Shown: piece after piece, positions 9,204 to 19,632 of the stretch
Numbering within the stretch: position 1 is the stretch's first letter
How the letters are laid out: each line of letters starts with the position of its first letter
From: Takakia lepidozioides
Taxonomy: Eukaryota; Streptophyta; Takakiopsida; Takakiales; Takakiaceae
Assembly: GCA_030704615.1 (NCBI GenBank)
Contig: CM060732.1
Span: 57,515,053-57,579,052, forward strand
Direction of reading: 5' to 3'
Length of the DNA: 64,000 nt
The notes under the pieces: model-generated
What the model was told of the DNA's origin: nothing
Seen by the model: the letters and a program-made list of their open reading frames with translations, nothing else
Databases searched by the model: none
Translations under genes and position numbers: made by a program

Positions 9204-10644
9204 CTAAAACCTCCATCGCTTCACACTGTAAACTATATGTCCATTACCACATTCTTTCTGTACTTGCCAAGTGAGATAATGTATTAATTGAATTCCTAGA
9301 TAAGTGTATGGCTCATCCGGCCCTAGGAAGGGGAAGGGTTTGTTTTCCAAACTCGTTGACAAAAGCTTGGCCCTACTCAAATCCCCAATTGTCATTCGCC
9401 CCAAACTATCAATTATTCAATCAATACAATGAAGAGATAAGGGCTTAAGGTGTCTCCTTGGATAGTGCCTCGTAATATTGGAATAGGTGGGGTGGAGACA
9501 TAATGTGCTTCAGAGTACTTTGTTGTATTATTTGTATAGATGTTATCTATGAGTTGGATGACATCAATGGGGTATCCAAGATCAGTCATAATAGAGAGTA
9601 GTCTTGCGTGATCTAGAGAGCCAAAGGCGTTTTTAAAATCGATATATAGAAGATATGTGTCTTGCTTAGTGAGTTTGGCGTCTTCAAGGGCAGATAGTAC
9701 ATATTGTATTTGTCGGGTTGTGCTGCGCGTAGCTCGGAATCCTTCTTGGGGGTCACTTAGAATGCGGTGTTATTCGTTAGAGTTGGACAGCATGGTGGTT
9801 AACGTGCTGGTAAATAGCTTGTATATGGTATTGGCTAAGCTATAAGTCTGTAGTTGCTCAGATCCGTTGGGTCACCTTTTTTAAAGAGTAGGATGGTGCG
9901 ACTATGTTTCCAGGTGTGTGATATGCATTGTAGCTTATAACACAGCTGAATTTTTTTGAAAATGAGGTGGTGGAGTTGTGGGTCAAGTGCTTGAAGTATA
10001 GCCAAGTAGTCGTTACATATTGATGGGATTGGGGAGATAGTAATGATTAGTGAGAAGAGAATGTGATGTTGAGGATATAAATGGAATTTATGAGTGACAG
10101 TGACTAGCGTTAAGTTTTGGCAGACTGGGATTCCAAAAGTGGCTATAATTGGCTGTGTGGGTGGACGTGTATTGGTGGAAGAGCTACGGAGAAAAGGGGA
10201 GAAATGGTCGCTTAGGTATAGGTGATCTGCGGGAGCTAGAGAGACTGTGTCTTTTTGAAATTATAGTTTATATCGTTCTTTGTGGTCCTTTGATAGGTTG
10301 TTAATGCTACTGGTGATGGTAGGGGGTCCCGGGTTGGGGTGGATGTCCCTGCAACGTAGTAACATAATCTGTACGCATGCTTGTTGGTGGGTCTTGTGGT
10401 GGGGTGGGTGATGGCGGGAGTGTTTGGATGCAGGTGGCCGGCAGTGGTATTTGCCATGTGGACAGTGGGTTAGGAGGTATCTGTTGAGTGGTCTAGGGGC
10501 AGGGAAATTTGGGGGGTGAGCAATGTATGAAAATATGTGGAGGGTGATTTTTACGGCATCGTAGTGGGTATAGGTGGAGCTGGTTGCTCGCGTATGAATG
10601 GGTGGGCTAATGGTATTTAGGTTATTGAGAGTGCATGTCGTGCA
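9204..10644 (-). pseudogene. Second LINE type (CR1/L2-like), RT region and NPGP-containing N-terminal part
   Basis: Read on the minus strand from 10644: a Pro/His/Thr-rich segment ending in LLRCRDIHPNPGP (10324-10347), a motif common just before the endonuclease of CR1/L2-like LINEs; a short region without recognisable endonuclease; then RT motifs LLFKKGDPTDLSNYR (about 9870), YIDFKNAFGS (about 9630) and GTIQGDTLSPYLF (about 9450); finally a post-palm segment with FLGPDEPYTYLGIQL (about 9290-9330). Many stops and shifts, and the YADD block is absent. The 5' side is interrupted at 10645 by the chromovirus insertion. Confidence 0.65.
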
Positions 10645-10649
10645 GTCAG
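10645..10649. repeat. Target-site duplication GTCAG, left copy
   Basis: GTCAG lies immediately left of the TG that opens the left LTR. The same five bases lie immediately right of the CA that closes the right LTR (17620-17624). A 5-bp duplication is normal for Ty3 integrases. Confidence 0.92.
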
Positions 10650-11374
10650 TGTCGCGCACCTCACTTCGGTAAACTCCCCTTCAAGTCATAGATAACCGCT
10701 TTGATGCGCGCGCCTGACTCCCAACCTGGCCGCCGGGCCAACTTGGAGTTTCGGCTACTCACCGGGACATAACGGTCCCCATTCGCTTCCTCTAAAACCC
10801 TCCACCTATTTGGGACTAGGAGAATTCCCTTTGGTAGATGGCAGTCCGGAACAGCTCCCCACTCTTTGGTCGCTTTCCGGCTCGCACGATTACTCACTAG
10901 TTTTTGGTCACCAACGGGCTTGCACCGTTCTCGGGGTTACTACTCCCCTATATATACTTCTGTAGCTGTCCGCGGGGGTTTCATAACCAGCCATGCCATT
11001 TTATGGCGAACCACCACGAAAACCCTCGACTCCCGGTGGTGAGTCGCGGTGAGTCTTGGCCCACTCACCGCGGCCCCAATGGACCATGATGAGTCCCAAG
11101 ACTCCCCACGACTCCCACCTCGAGGTCTCCACCCCATGGTGAGTCCTATGCCACCCCCACTAAGTCCCACTAAGCTACCACCACCCCTTGTGGAGCCACC
11201 TCCACCGCAACCCGGTGTGCGGGGCTCCACCTAGTGAGCGCCTCCGCCTCCTTGAGTGCCTTGGGCACTCAAGGGTGCTTCAGCCCCCCATACCTATCGT
11301 CGCCGCTGCCCCCACCACAGGGGCAGCCCCTCATGTGTCCCGACCCCCTGCCCTCAAGGCAAAGGGCCGCGACA
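10650..11374 (-). repeat. 3' LTR of the chromovirus
   Basis: 725 bp beginning TGTCGCG and ending CGCGACA on the plus strand, so the ends are 7-bp inverted repeats. Same sequence as 16895-17619 by eye. It contains several GAGTC-rich short repeats and the TATATATA block. Small frames inside are not genes. Confidence 0.95.
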
Positions 11375-11388
11375 CACACCCCTACCAA
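11375..11388 (-). other. Polypurine-tract-like sequence of the chromovirus
   Basis: On the minus strand the bases just before the 3' LTR read GGTAGGGGTGTG, G-rich but interrupted by T. The position is right for the plus-strand primer; the purine content is weak. Confidence 0.4.
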
Positions 11389-12280
11389 CAGGGAGTCGAT
11401 GTCCTCATCGACTTGTCCATTTTGTAGAAACGAACATCCAAGTTGTGGCGTCCCACATCAAGGAGTTTGTTTCCGTACCATGGCGTCCCATGGCAAAGAA
11501 CCAAACCCCACACTTGACTCCACTCTCCACTAGCTAGTTCGGCCGACTTCCTCCAAGTCCCGGCCAAGGGTGGAGCCTCTCCAGCTCCTCCCAGTGCACT
11601 CTTCTTGGCCTACTTCAAGGCCAAGGAACGATCCTCCCCGAGGATCGAATCGCCTTACTGCAACAACATTGCTTGCGATCGCTCATGATGCCGCTTTTGG
11701 CATCACCTTGAGCAAGGGTTCACCTGGAACCCTCTTTGACTAGGAAGATAACCTTGAACCAACCGTGCGCCCCAATCACTACAATTGGGTCCGCCTTGGA
11801 ATGCTGGCCTGAGGTACAGGAACACGCCGAAGCCGCACTACGACTTCGTCCCGAGGCTACACGATTATAGTACGTGAACGGAAGCACGTAGCTTCCGCGT
11901 TAGCCCGCACTACAAGGCAACCCCCTCGGTAGCGCAGTTATAGTACGCGCACGCGCCAGGTGCGCACTAGCACGTGAACTCCCAAATAAGGCGCAAGTTT
12001 CCTTGCCCCTTGGATGGGAGTCACCCGATTTCGGCACTGCGCAAACACACGATTAACTCAATTTACCTCTCCTACTTTTGTAAGCTAGCATGCATTCTAC
12101 ACACTAGTCAACCACACCATGCATCACCATTTCAAACACAATAGGACGCACAATATTTGGAACCCATTTCCTTTATAACAAATTTTTGTACAATACAAGT
12201 TTTTGCAATCGGATTCCTGAGCTAGCTAAACCGGGCTAAGTATGCATTTCCTCCCCCACGCTCCAAGGTTGATGTCCCCA
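11389..12280 (-). other. Untranslated 3' internal region of the chromovirus
   Basis: Between the integrase stop and the polypurine tract. No frame with recognisable domains. It holds repeated GTACGTG/GCGCAC-like motifs near 11870-11970. Confidence 0.6.
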
Positions 12281-13597
12281 TCAACGTTTCTTCCGCTTTT
12301 GAGGTCGCCCTTCGAACGCTGCAACTGCCTCGGATGCGTTTCCCATTTCTGAGGCACGCACCCAAGATGCCTCCACAAGATGATAGCCCTTCCATTTGAC
12401 GAGATACTCCGTTTCTCGGTTCTTGAACCTCCTCGACTTAAGTATTGCCTCCACCTCGTACTCGGGTTCATTTTCATGATCCAACAGCATAGGTGGCGGA
12501 CGCAACACTTGCTGCCGATTCGGACGTGCTTCATCTTTGAAGTAAGGCTTCAAAAGGGAGACATGGAATACTGGGTGCACCTTGCTGTTTGCCGGCAGCT
12601 CCAATTCATACACATCCTCATTCATAACCCTCCGAATGCGAAAGGGACCCGCATACGGAGGTACGAACTTCGGACTCACTTCCGGAGGTAGTCGAAAATT
12701 CTTGATGTTCAACCAGACCTCTGTGCCTGCCTCAAACTTCACTTCCCTCCGCTTCCGATTCGCCTGCCTTTCATACCGTTTCCTAGCTTTGGCAATGTTG
12801 TACTTTGCGAGCTTCAACAAACGCTCGCGTTCTTCCAGCACCGCCGCTACTGCCGGTTCCTCAACGTCCTGGGCGGCCCAACTTGTCGGCACCAGAGGTG
12901 CTTTTCCATAGACCAACACAAAAGGGGAAATTCCCGTCGCGGAGTGTTCTGTGTTATTATAACAGAACTCTGCCGCGTCTAAGTGTTCCATCCAGTCTGA
13001 TTGGTCTGCCGACACGTAATTCCGCAAGAATTGCTTCACTACGGAATTCACTCTTTCCGTTTGGCCGTCCGTCGTAGGTCGGAAGGCGGTGCTCATCTTC
13101 AGCCTCGTCCCCATCTTCTTCCAAAGTGCTCTCCAAAATTTACTCGTAAACTTTGGGTCGCGGTCCGAGACAATATCCTTCGGGACTCCATGATGCTTTA
13201 AGACGTGGGCGAAGTAAAGTCGCCCTGTCTCCTGCGCCGTTGCCGTCTCCTTGGTGGGGATGAAATGGGCCATTTTACTGAACCTATCTACCACCACCAT
13301 GATTGCATCGAATCCTTTTGACAGCGGCATAGCAGTCATGAAATCCATCGAGACGCTTTCCCAAGTCCCCTCTGGAATCGGCAAGGGTTGTAACAGCCCC
13401 GCTTGCTTTTTGTACTCGCTCCGGTTTTGTTGGCATGTGGTGCATGTCTTGACATACTCCTCTGCCTCCTCCCTCAGTTTGGGCCAGAAATACTCTTTCT
13501 TCAAGAGTGCCGCAGTGCGCTTGGCTCCGCCGTGGCCCGCAAGCAGGCTATCATGGCATTCTCTCAAGAGGCTATCTCTGATCCCTCCCTTTGGCAC
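12281..13597 (-). CDS. Chromovirus integrase with C-terminal chromodomain
   Basis: A 438-codon frame. In order: HHCC zinc domain ([10 protein letters not shown] ... CTTCQQNR, residues about 14-60); DDE catalytic core with Asp in SMDFMTAMP, Asp in IVSDRDPKF and Glu in DGQTERVN (about 85-195); GPFRI-type C-terminal domain; chromodomain ([11 protein letters not shown] ... YLVKWKGY ... ASWV, about 375-425), which in chromoviruses guides integration to particular chromatin. It is in the -1 frame relative to the upstream gag-pol frame; both are open from 13566 to 13651. The MPKGG start is only the first Met of the open frame: conserved [11 protein letters not shown]-like codons precede it, so the natural protein is part of the polyprotein. 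Confidence 0.9.
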   Translation of the reverse strand: MPKGGIRDSLLRECHDSLLAGHGGAKRTAALLKKEYFWPKLREEAEEYVKTCTTCQQNRSEYKKQAGLLQPLPIPEGTWESVSMDFMTAMPLSKGFDAIMVVVDRFSKMAHFIPTKETATAQETGRLYFAHVLKHHGVPKDIVSDRDPKFTSKFWRALWKKMGTRLKMSTAFRPTTDGQTERVNSVVKQFLRNYVSADQSDWMEHLDAAEFCYNNTEHSATGISPFVLVYGKAPLVPTSWAAQDVEEPAVAAVLEERERLLKLAKYNIAKARKRYERQANRKRREVKFEAGTEVWLNIKNFRLPPEVSPKFVPPYAGPFRIRRVMNEDVYELELPANSKVHPVFHVSLLKPYFKDEARPNRQQVLRPPPMLLDHENEPEYEVEAILKSRRFKNRETEYLVKWKGYHLVEASWVRASEMGNASEAVAAFEGRPQKRKKR

Positions 13598-16500
13598 ATA
13601 GAGACGTTTTTGCTTATACCGGAGCAGTCCTTTTGCAAGTGGAACTGCGATTTAACCCCCATTCTCAAGTCCTGCATCACGCGCTTTGCCAGCTCATCCT
13701 TCCGGCAAGCCTTCCGGATCTTCCTTTGGAGCGCCGTCTCGCCCTTGTCCAACAAGAGCTGCTGCTTTCTACTTAAAGCATCGGCCACCACATTGTCCCG
13801 TCCCGGTTTGTACTGGATATCCACGTCGAACACTGCCAAAGTATCTTGCCACCTAAGTTGTTTTGGGGACAACTTGGGCTGCGTGGCAAAATACTTCACC
13901 GTGACATTGTCCGTGAACACCTTCACTGGGTTGGAACCAACATAGTGGCGCCAGAGTTCAAGGCAATGCACCACCGCCTTCATCTCTTTTTCGTGCGTCG
14001 GCCACCGTCGCTCCACTTCATTCAGTTTCTTACTTTCGTAAGCCACTGGTCGTCCATCTTGCATAAGTACACCCCCAATCGCGAAGTCCGATGCATCTGT
14101 ATGAATCTCAAACGGACGATCGAACTCCGGGATTTTCAAGACTGGAGCTTCCGTCATCCGCTGCTTCAATTCAGCAAAAGCTTGGCCACAAAATGTGTTC
14201 CATACCCAGACTTTGGATTTACACAGAAGGTCCGACAGCGGCCCCGCGATCTTGGCGAAATTTCTCACATACTTTCGGTAATAGGAGGCGAGTCCTAGGA
14301 AGGATCGCACTCCCGGGACCGAAGTCGGAGGCTCCCAGTCCAAGATCGCCCTCACCTTTCTGTCATCCATTTTGATCCCATCCTGTGTAATCACATGCCC
14401 CAGGAACTCCACTTTTGTGACCCCGAATTCGCACTTTGAAGCTTTGGCATACAGCTTCCCGTCCCGCAATTTTTGGAACACCCTTTTGAGGTGCTCCAGG
14501 TGCTCCTCCTTTGTTTTCGAGTACACCAAGATGTCGTCGATGTACACGATCACAAAGTCATCCAACCACTCCTGGAAAAGGCTGTTCATCAGCGTGCTAA
14601 ATGTCGCTGGTGCATTGGTGAGCCCAAAAGGCATCACCAAGAACTCATATGAACCATACCTTGTCCTGCACGCGGTCTTCTCCTCATCTCCTTCTGCCAC
14701 CCGAATTTGGTGATAGCCGGAGCGCAAGTCGATCCGGCTGAAATACTTCGCTCCTGCCAACCGATCGAAGAGGTCGTCGATCCTTGGCAAAGGGTACCGG
14801 TTTTTGATAGTCACCTTATTCAAAGCCCTGTAATCGACACACATCCGCAGCGTCCCATCCTTCTTGTCTGCGAATAGCACCGGGGCTCCGTAAGGTGACT
14901 TACTCGGCCGGATGTACCCCTTTGACATTAGATCCTTGAGCTGAGTCTTCAGCTCGACCAACTCTCTGTGGCTCAACCGGTAGGGCGCCTTGGCAGGCGG
15001 TTCCGATCCCGGTATCACCTCAATCTTGTGGTCAACTCCTCTTCGCGGTGGCAAGCCGCTTGGTAAATCCTCCGGCATCACATCCTGGTATTTCTCCAAA
15101 ATCCCTTTGATCCAATCTGGGCTCGGCTCCCCATCGCCTTCTCCTTTCACTTCTCTAATGTAAAGCAAAAACTGGGACTCGTGTGCCTCCTCCACGGCCC
15201 ACTCCTTTGCTGACAGAAGGTTTATTCGCCCTCCCACGGATTTTGGCGTTTCCGACACTCGTAAAACTTCACCACCATTCCCACATGGCAGCGTGACTAC
15301 TCTCTTGCGGCCATCTATGACCGCTCCGGATTTGCTCAAAAAGGTCATCCCCAAAATGAGATCCACTCCATCGATCTCGCAGATAGTGAAGTTCTCACGT
15401 CCCTCCCAACTCCCCAGTTGAAGAGGAACATCAAACGCCAACCTTGTCGCCAACTGAGGTTCTCCTTTGGCAGAGCGCACCTCAATAGAGGCCCCCACGT
15501 CACTTGTCGGGAGTCCCAACTTTCGCGCCGCCGCCGGCGTCATGAAGGAGTGCGACGCTCCTGTGTCCACCAACAACGACACGTTAGTTCCGGATATTAT
15601 CCCATCCACGAACAATAACTGACTCCCTTTACGCAGGGCGCCAGTTTCCTGATACAACTCACAAGAATAGTTGCCTACCTTGCAAGTCCTGGCGACTACC
15701 GCTTCCACCAAACGACTGATGGTATCTTCCGACAGCTCCGTGGTCGCCCGAGTCATGTTCAATTGCCGGGGCTTCGTGCACTTCTTGGCCATGTGCCCGG
15801 GCTCCCCGCAATTGAAACACACTCCATCAAAGGTCGCCTTCTGTCCGCCATAAGCCGCTCCACCCGCTTTTCCTTTCGAAGCACCGGGTGCCGCCTTGAC
15901 GTGTGAAGGCCCTCCCTTCGATTTCCACGTGCCATTTTCGCCGCGTGGCCTATCCCACTTCTTTTCCGGTCGGGAGGAGTCACCTTCCCGCCGGGTCTTC
16001 TTGTGGTTCAGCTCCGTACGGCCTTGTCTCTCACCCCTAGGGACATCCGAGAAACATTCAGCTCTCTCAATTGCCTCGTTCAAAGTCTTGGGTGGCTTCT
16101 CCTCCAACTTCCGCCTAGCCCATGGGGCCAGTCCCGCCACAAAGTTGAAGACCATTTCTGGTTCCGCCATGTCCGCGACTTCGAGCAACAGCACATTGAA
16201 AGCCTGGACATACCCCCGAATGTCATCTGTTTGCTTCAAATTCCTCATCTTGTCCCGGGCAAGCCAGGATGCGTTGAGGGGCACAAACTGTCTCTTCATC
16301 AATTCCTTGAACCCACTCCAGTTCAAGGTTTCCGGGCTTGGGCCTCGGTCGTGAAGGCGTTTCTGCCACCATTGTTGAGCATAGCCCCTCAAATAGGTGG
16401 GAGCCACTTCCACCCGATCCTCGTCACTCAACTTGGCCGCCCGGAAGTACTGCTCTAGCTCCAGGAGCCAGGTGTTGAGTGCCTTCCGGTTTCGAACGCC

Positions 16501-16839
16501 CTCAAAGGTGCCGGGTTCCTTAGGCTTCACCTTAAACTTTGCCTTAGTGGAAGTGGCATTAGCCGCCTTCAACACGTCTTTCAACGCCCCGCCAAACTGC
16601 GCCAACAACCCTTCCCAAAAGGCTGCTGGCATGGGAGGCATCTCTTGGTTTGTCGGAGCTCTCGAGGATTCCTCGGGCTCCGACTCCTCGGATTCCTCCC
16701 GCTCTTGAGCGGCCTCGTTTTCGGAAACATTCATCGCTTCCTCAAACGGCCGCCTCGGTGACACGTCGCCCCCATCGGGCTCACCGGGATCATCATCTTT
16801 TGGGCCGTTCCGCTTTCGCTTCGGCTTGCCCGACCCCAT
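13564..16839 (-). CDS. Chromovirus Gag-protease-RT-RNase H polyprotein
   Basis: 1,091 codons from ATG 16839. Gag with retrotransposon-gag motifs ([10 protein letters not shown], about residues 150-160), a CCHC zinc knuckle [14 protein letters not shown] near residue 340, protease active site DTGASHSF near 424 (DTGA at 15556-15567), RT with [23 protein letters not shown] and YIDD near 765 (14533-14544), then RNase H ([12 protein letters not shown] ... NVVADALSR). A frame open further upstream to 16893 lacks an ATG and overlaps the primer site. The frame runs past RNase H into out-of-frame residues and stops at 13564; integrase continues in the -1 frame, implying a single-base loss in a CAAAAGG run near 13632-13640. 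Confidence 0.92.
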   Translation of the reverse strand: MGSGKPKRKRNGPKDDDPGEPDGGDVSPRRPFEEAMNVSENEAAQEREESEESEPEESSRAPTNQEMPPMPAAFWEGLLAQFGGALKDVLKAANATSTKAKFKVKPKEPGTFEGVRNRKALNTWLLELEQYFRAAKLSDEDRVEVAPTYLRGYAQQWWQKRLHDRGPSPETLNWSGFKELMKRQFVPLNASWLARDKMRNLKQTDDIRGYVQAFNVLLLEVADMAEPEMVFNFVAGLAPWARRKLEEKPPKTLNEAIERAECFSDVPRGERQGRTELNHKKTRREGDSSRPEKKWDRPRGENGTWKSKGGPSHVKAAPGASKGKAGGAAYGGQKATFDGVCFNCGEPGHMAKKCTKPRQLNMTRATTELSEDTISRLVEAVVARTCKVGNYSCELYQETGALRKGSQLLFVDGIISGTNVSLLVDTGASHSFMTPAAARKLGLPTSDVGASIEVRSAKGEPQLATRLAFDVPLQLGSWEGRENFTICEIDGVDLILGMTFLSKSGAVIDGRKRVVTLPCGNGGEVLRVSETPKSVGGRINLLSAKEWAVEEAHESQFLLYIREVKGEGDGEPSPDWIKGILEKYQDVMPEDLPSGLPPRRGVDHKIEVIPGSEPPAKAPYRLSHRELVELKTQLKDLMSKGYIRPSKSPYGAPVLFADKKDGTLRMCVDYRALNKVTIKNRYPLPRIDDLFDRLAGAKYFSRIDLRSGYHQIRVAEGDEEKTACRTRYGSYEFLVMPFGLTNAPATFSTLMNSLFQEWLDDFVIVYIDDILVYSKTKEEHLEHLKRVFQKLRDGKLYAKASKCEFGVTKVEFLGHVITQDGIKMDDRKVRAILDWEPPTSVPGVRSFLGLASYYRKYVRNFAKIAGPLSDLLCKSKVWVWNTFCGQAFAELKQRMTEAPVLKIPEFDRPFEIHTDASDFAIGGVLMQDGRPVAYESKKLNEVERRWPTHEKEMKAVVHCLELWRHYVGSNPVKVFTDNVTVKYFATQPKLSPKQLRWQDTLAVFDVDIQYKPGRDNVVADALSRKQQLLLDKGETALQRKIRKACRKDELAKRVMQDLRMGVKSQFHLQKDCSGISKNVSMCQREGSEIAS

Positions 16840-16880
16840 GATGAGGCCGATCCCAAGGACGATCGCGTACTGAACTCTAA

Positions 16881-16892
16881 GCTCTGATACCA
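16881..16892 (-). other. Primer-binding site, initiator tRNA-Met
   Basis: On the minus strand, two bases after the 5' LTR, the sequence TGGTATCAGAGC is complementary to the 3' end of plant initiator tRNA-Met. It primes minus-strand DNA synthesis. Confidence 0.95.
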
Positions 16893-16894
16893 AA

Positions 16895-17619
16895 TGTCGC
16901 GCACCTCACTTCGGTAAACTCCCCTTCAAGTCATAGATAACCGCTTTGATGCGCGCGCCTGACTCCCAACCTGGCCGCCGGGCCAACTTGGAGTTTCGGC
17001 TACTCACCGGGACATAACGGTCCCCATTCGCTTCCTCTAAAACCCTCCACCTATTTGGGACTAGGAGAATTCCCTTTGGTAGATGGCAGTCCGGAACAGC
17101 TCCCCACTCTTTGGTCGCTTTCCGGCTCGCACGATTACTCACTAGTTTTTGGTCACCAACGGGCTTGCACCGTTCTCGGGGTTACTACTCCCCTATATAT
17201 ACTTCTGTAGCTGTCCGCGGGGGTTTCATAACCAGCCATGCCATTTTATGGCGAACCACCACGAAAACCCTCGACTCCCGGTGGTGAGTCGCGGTGAGTC
17301 TTGGCCCACTCACCGCGGCCCCAATGGACCATGATGAGTCCCAAGACTCCCCACGACTCCCACCTCGAGGTCTCCACCCCATGGTGAGTCCTATGCCACC
17401 CCCACTAAGTCCCACTAAGCTACCACCACCCCTTGTGGAGCCACCTCCACCGCAACCCGGTGTGCGGGGCTCCACCTAGTGAGCGCCTCCGCCTCCTTGA
17501 GTGCCTTGGGCACTCAAGGGTGCTTCAGCCCCCCATACCTATCGTCGCCGCTGCCCCCACCACAGGGGCAGCCCCTCATGTGTCCCGACCCCCTGCCCTC
17601 AAGGCAAAGGGCCGCGACA
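16895..17619 (-). repeat. 5' LTR of the chromovirus
   Basis: 725 bp, same sequence as 10650-11374, flanked on the right by the GTCAG duplication. Carries the promoter for the element. Confidence 0.95.
17193..17202 (-). promoter_or_regulatory. TATA box of the 5' LTR
   Basis: GTATATATAG on the minus strand inside the 5' LTR, the only strong TATA-like sequence there. It lies about 300 bp before the primer site, a normal place for the start of the element's RNA. Confidence 0.6.
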
Positions 17620-17624
17620 GTCAG
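17620..17624. repeat. Target-site duplication GTCAG, right copy
   Basis: Exact match to 10645-10649, directly outside the right LTR. Confidence 0.92.
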
Positions 17625-17888
17625 GGTATGGGTGGAGGGCGGCCTTCGGGTATGAGGTGGGTCTTGGCTTTAGATAAAGAGGGAAGAGGTAGGTAGGTGG
17701 GTCCTTTAGAAGAATGTATTCATATAAATATACGGATGGAGTTGATTGGATGAAGTGTTTCTTTTGAGGGGTTTGTGGCAGGGTCGGGAGAGCAATATGA
17801 GAGCAATCCCCGTGGGAAACCATGCGTGAGGCATTTGTGGGTTGGGGTGATGTGGTTTCATTTAGGGAGGGGGTTGATGGGAGGGCAG
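17625..17888 (-). mobile_element. Continuation of the LINE interrupted by the chromovirus
   Basis: Joining the bases on either side of the duplicated GTCAG continues a Pro/Thr/His-rich minus frame (PLYLKPRPTSYPKA-like codons, then DCTTCTLNN across the junction). This supports one pre-existing host sequence, probably the 5' part of the LINE at 9204-10644. Composition is the only protein-level evidence here. Confidence 0.45.
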
Positions 17889-18303
17889 CTAGGTCATGAG
17901 CCCAGCCCCATGAGCCTGGGAGTTGGGCTCACGTTTAGCGCAGTAAGCGTGAGCCTAGGCTCACGCTTGGTAAGCATGAGCCCAGGGTCTAGGATGTATT
18001 GAAAACGGCACATATTCCCGATGACCTGAGAACAGGAGCTTATTCCCGTTGGAATGGCCAACACTACCTTCAACTGCACAGCGCAATAAGAGAATCCAAG
18101 AGCATTTTTGGGAAACGAACGACAGCACAATCCATGTCTATGCAATGATAGAATATCACCATGTATTACATGAGTTGCATAGGACCGGCACATGAGTTAG
18201 TGATTGAATGAAGACATGCATTGAAGCACCACTATGTTATTGCTTCATTGTTACTCAATTTCTGCGCATAGTATGAAATGCAGATAAGCAGTACGCCTAC
18301 TAC

Positions 18304-18593
18304 TTAAACGGTCTCGGGCCTGTCACGTTGCAGAAGAGTATGGACTTCACCAAGTGATAGCATGGCCTGGTGAATGTACTGGTCTCTTTAGGGGTCACAA
18401 CACATCCTGCGCACAAAAATGTAGTACAGGTGCTTGCAAAGAACACACTTCTTCTTCTTTCCCAAGCTGTCTTCATGCATGCAAAAGAAATCCGGGCAAG
18501 TGCAGTACGGACAGGTGTCAATTGTAACCTGATACGCCTTATCTTGAAGAAGCGAACCGGAAGTGATCATTGTGTATACACGACCAAATCCAG
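18304..18593 (-). pseudogene. SWIM-type zinc-finger remnant
   Basis: The minus frame from about 18593 encodes GRVYTMITSG ... YQVTIDTCPYCTCPDFFC ... CVLCKHLYYIFVR, fitting the SWIM pattern CxC...CxH (CTC and CKH) found in MULE transposases and some plant regulators. A TAA at 18388 interrupts the frame, after which DQYIHQAMLSLGEVHTLLQRD continues in phase to a stop at 18304, so it is one nonsense change away from a longer domain. No transposase core is visible, and a GTAAGT lies just upstream, so an intron edge is possible. Confidence 0.6.
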
Positions 18594-18715
18594 GGAGAGA
18601 GACTTACATGATAGATGTCACCCTTGCTTGCAACATCGCCTGTCCATCTTTAGTACAACACTCCGGCATCTGCGCCCATCTCGTGAACCCGTGAGCCCAG
18701 CGAATGCACTTTTGG

Positions 18716-18817
18716 CAGGATCCCACACAGATGCCCTGAAAGTAGTGTGCGGCACCGCACACTAGTTTTAGGGCATCTGCAGTGCTTGTTTTCTTTGCAG
18801 CTGCCCATCCCACACAC

Positions 18818-18856
<39 letters not shown>

Positions 18857-19215
18857 CCATTCCCACGTAGATACCCTGAAAACAGTGTGCGGTGCCGCAT
18901 AGTGTTTTCAAGGCATCTGTGGTGCACGTTTTCTCTAAAGATGCACATCCCACACACGTTTTTTTTTTTTTTTTCGTTCCCTAGCAGATGCCCGGAAAAC
19001 ATTGTGCGGCATCGCACACTGATTCAGAGCATCTACGGAGCATGTTTTCTCTGCAGATGCCCATCCCACACAAGAATTTTTTATTTTATTTTTTATTTTA
19101 TTTTTTCGTTTTTTCGTTCCCTGGCAAATGCCCGGAAAACAGTGCGCGCAACGCACACTGTTTCAGGACATCTGCGGAGCAAGTTTTCTCTGCAGATGCC
19201 CATCCCAAAAGGTTT
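18716..19215 (+). repeat. Tandem repeat, four units of about 120-140 bp, each with a hairpin and poly-T
   Basis: Units start near 18728, 18868, 18986 and 19127. Each has a palindrome of the form CCCTGAAAACAGTGTGCGG / CCGCACACTGTTTTCAGGG, then ATCTGCGGAGCA...GTTTTCTCTGCAGATGCCCATCCCACACA, then a T-rich run (about 36 T at 18821-18856). Substitutions in one arm are often not matched in the other, so units are diverging. Frames across it (poly-Phe or poly-Lys) are artefacts. Confidence 0.8.
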
Positions 19216-19217
19216 TT

Positions 19218-19260
19218 TAAATAATAATAATAATAATTATTATTATTATTATTTATTTTT
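19218..19260 (+). repeat. (AAT)n/(ATT)n palindromic microsatellite
   Basis: A run of AAT units is followed directly by ATT units, making a self-complementary AT-only hairpin immediately after the last hairpin repeat unit. Confidence 0.85.
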
Positions 19261-19518
19261 TACCCTCCCATGAATTGGCCACGTTGTGTATGTACGCACA
19301 TATGCAATCCCTCCACATGTACGCACCCAATAATGCATAGACAATCATAGAGGGTTCAAGAATCCGATATAGGGAAGGATGTGGTCAGATAGGGAAGGAG
19401 GGATGGACGATGGCGGGGTGGAGTGAGATGTGTCTGTATAGGTTGATTTTTTTAGAGGAACGGATGGAGTAAGCAAGAAGGGTGCGGTGCTGTGAAGCTT
19501 TTGTGCAGCTGCCTATCC

Positions 19519-19632
19519 CCAGCAGGCAAGGGTGGAAAAAAAATGTGTGTGGGATATGCAGAGAAAACTTGCTCCACAAATGCCCTGAAAACAGTGTGCA
19601 GCACCGCACACTATTTTGCGAGCATCTGCATC
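19519..19632 (-). repeat. Inverted fifth copy of the hairpin repeat
   Basis: The same modules as 18716-19215 in opposite orientation: reverse complement of CTGCAGATGCCCATCCCACACA near 19545, then the palindrome with CCCTGAAAACAGTGTGC at about 19580-19615, and a poly-A run matching the poly-T. Confidence 0.65.

Larger units (their letters stand above)
10650..17619 (-). mobile_element. Complete Ty3/gypsy chromovirus, 6,970 bp
   Basis: The element reads on the minus strand: 5' LTR 16895-17619, primer site 16881-16892, gag-protease-RT-RNase H 13564-16839, integrase plus chromodomain 12281-13597, about 0.9 kb untranslated, 3' LTR 10650-11374. The LTRs look identical over 725 bp with a constant 6,245-base offset, and a GTCAG duplication flanks both ends, so insertion is recent. 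Domain order PR-RT-RH-IN and the C-terminal chromodomain place it among chromoviruses. The only coding lesion seen is a one-base shift between RNase H and integrase. It is more GC-rich than its surroundings. Confidence 0.95.

Noticed and set aside
8988-9420. A simple inversion explaining the displaced YADD block
   Set aside because: Inverting the block with its neighbour would also flip the post-palm segment, which is still on the minus strand. More than one event or two copies are needed.
10904-11234. Small ORFs duplicated at 10904-11234 and 17149-17479
   Set aside because: They lie in the LTRs, so their duplication only reflects LTR identity. Composition follows GAGTC/CACC repeats.
13606-13612. 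Programmed -1 frameshift at C AAA AAC between RNase H and integrase
   Set aside because: The heptamer is in the right phase but has a mismatch at its first base. Conserved integrase-side codons (LLRYKQK) are already in the shifted frame upstream of it, so the shift must lie earlier, near a CAAAAGG run; a simple deletion is more likely.
18782-19273. Poly-Phe plus ORF and poly-Lys minus ORFs
   Set aside because: They are translations of T-runs and hairpin repeats, not genes.
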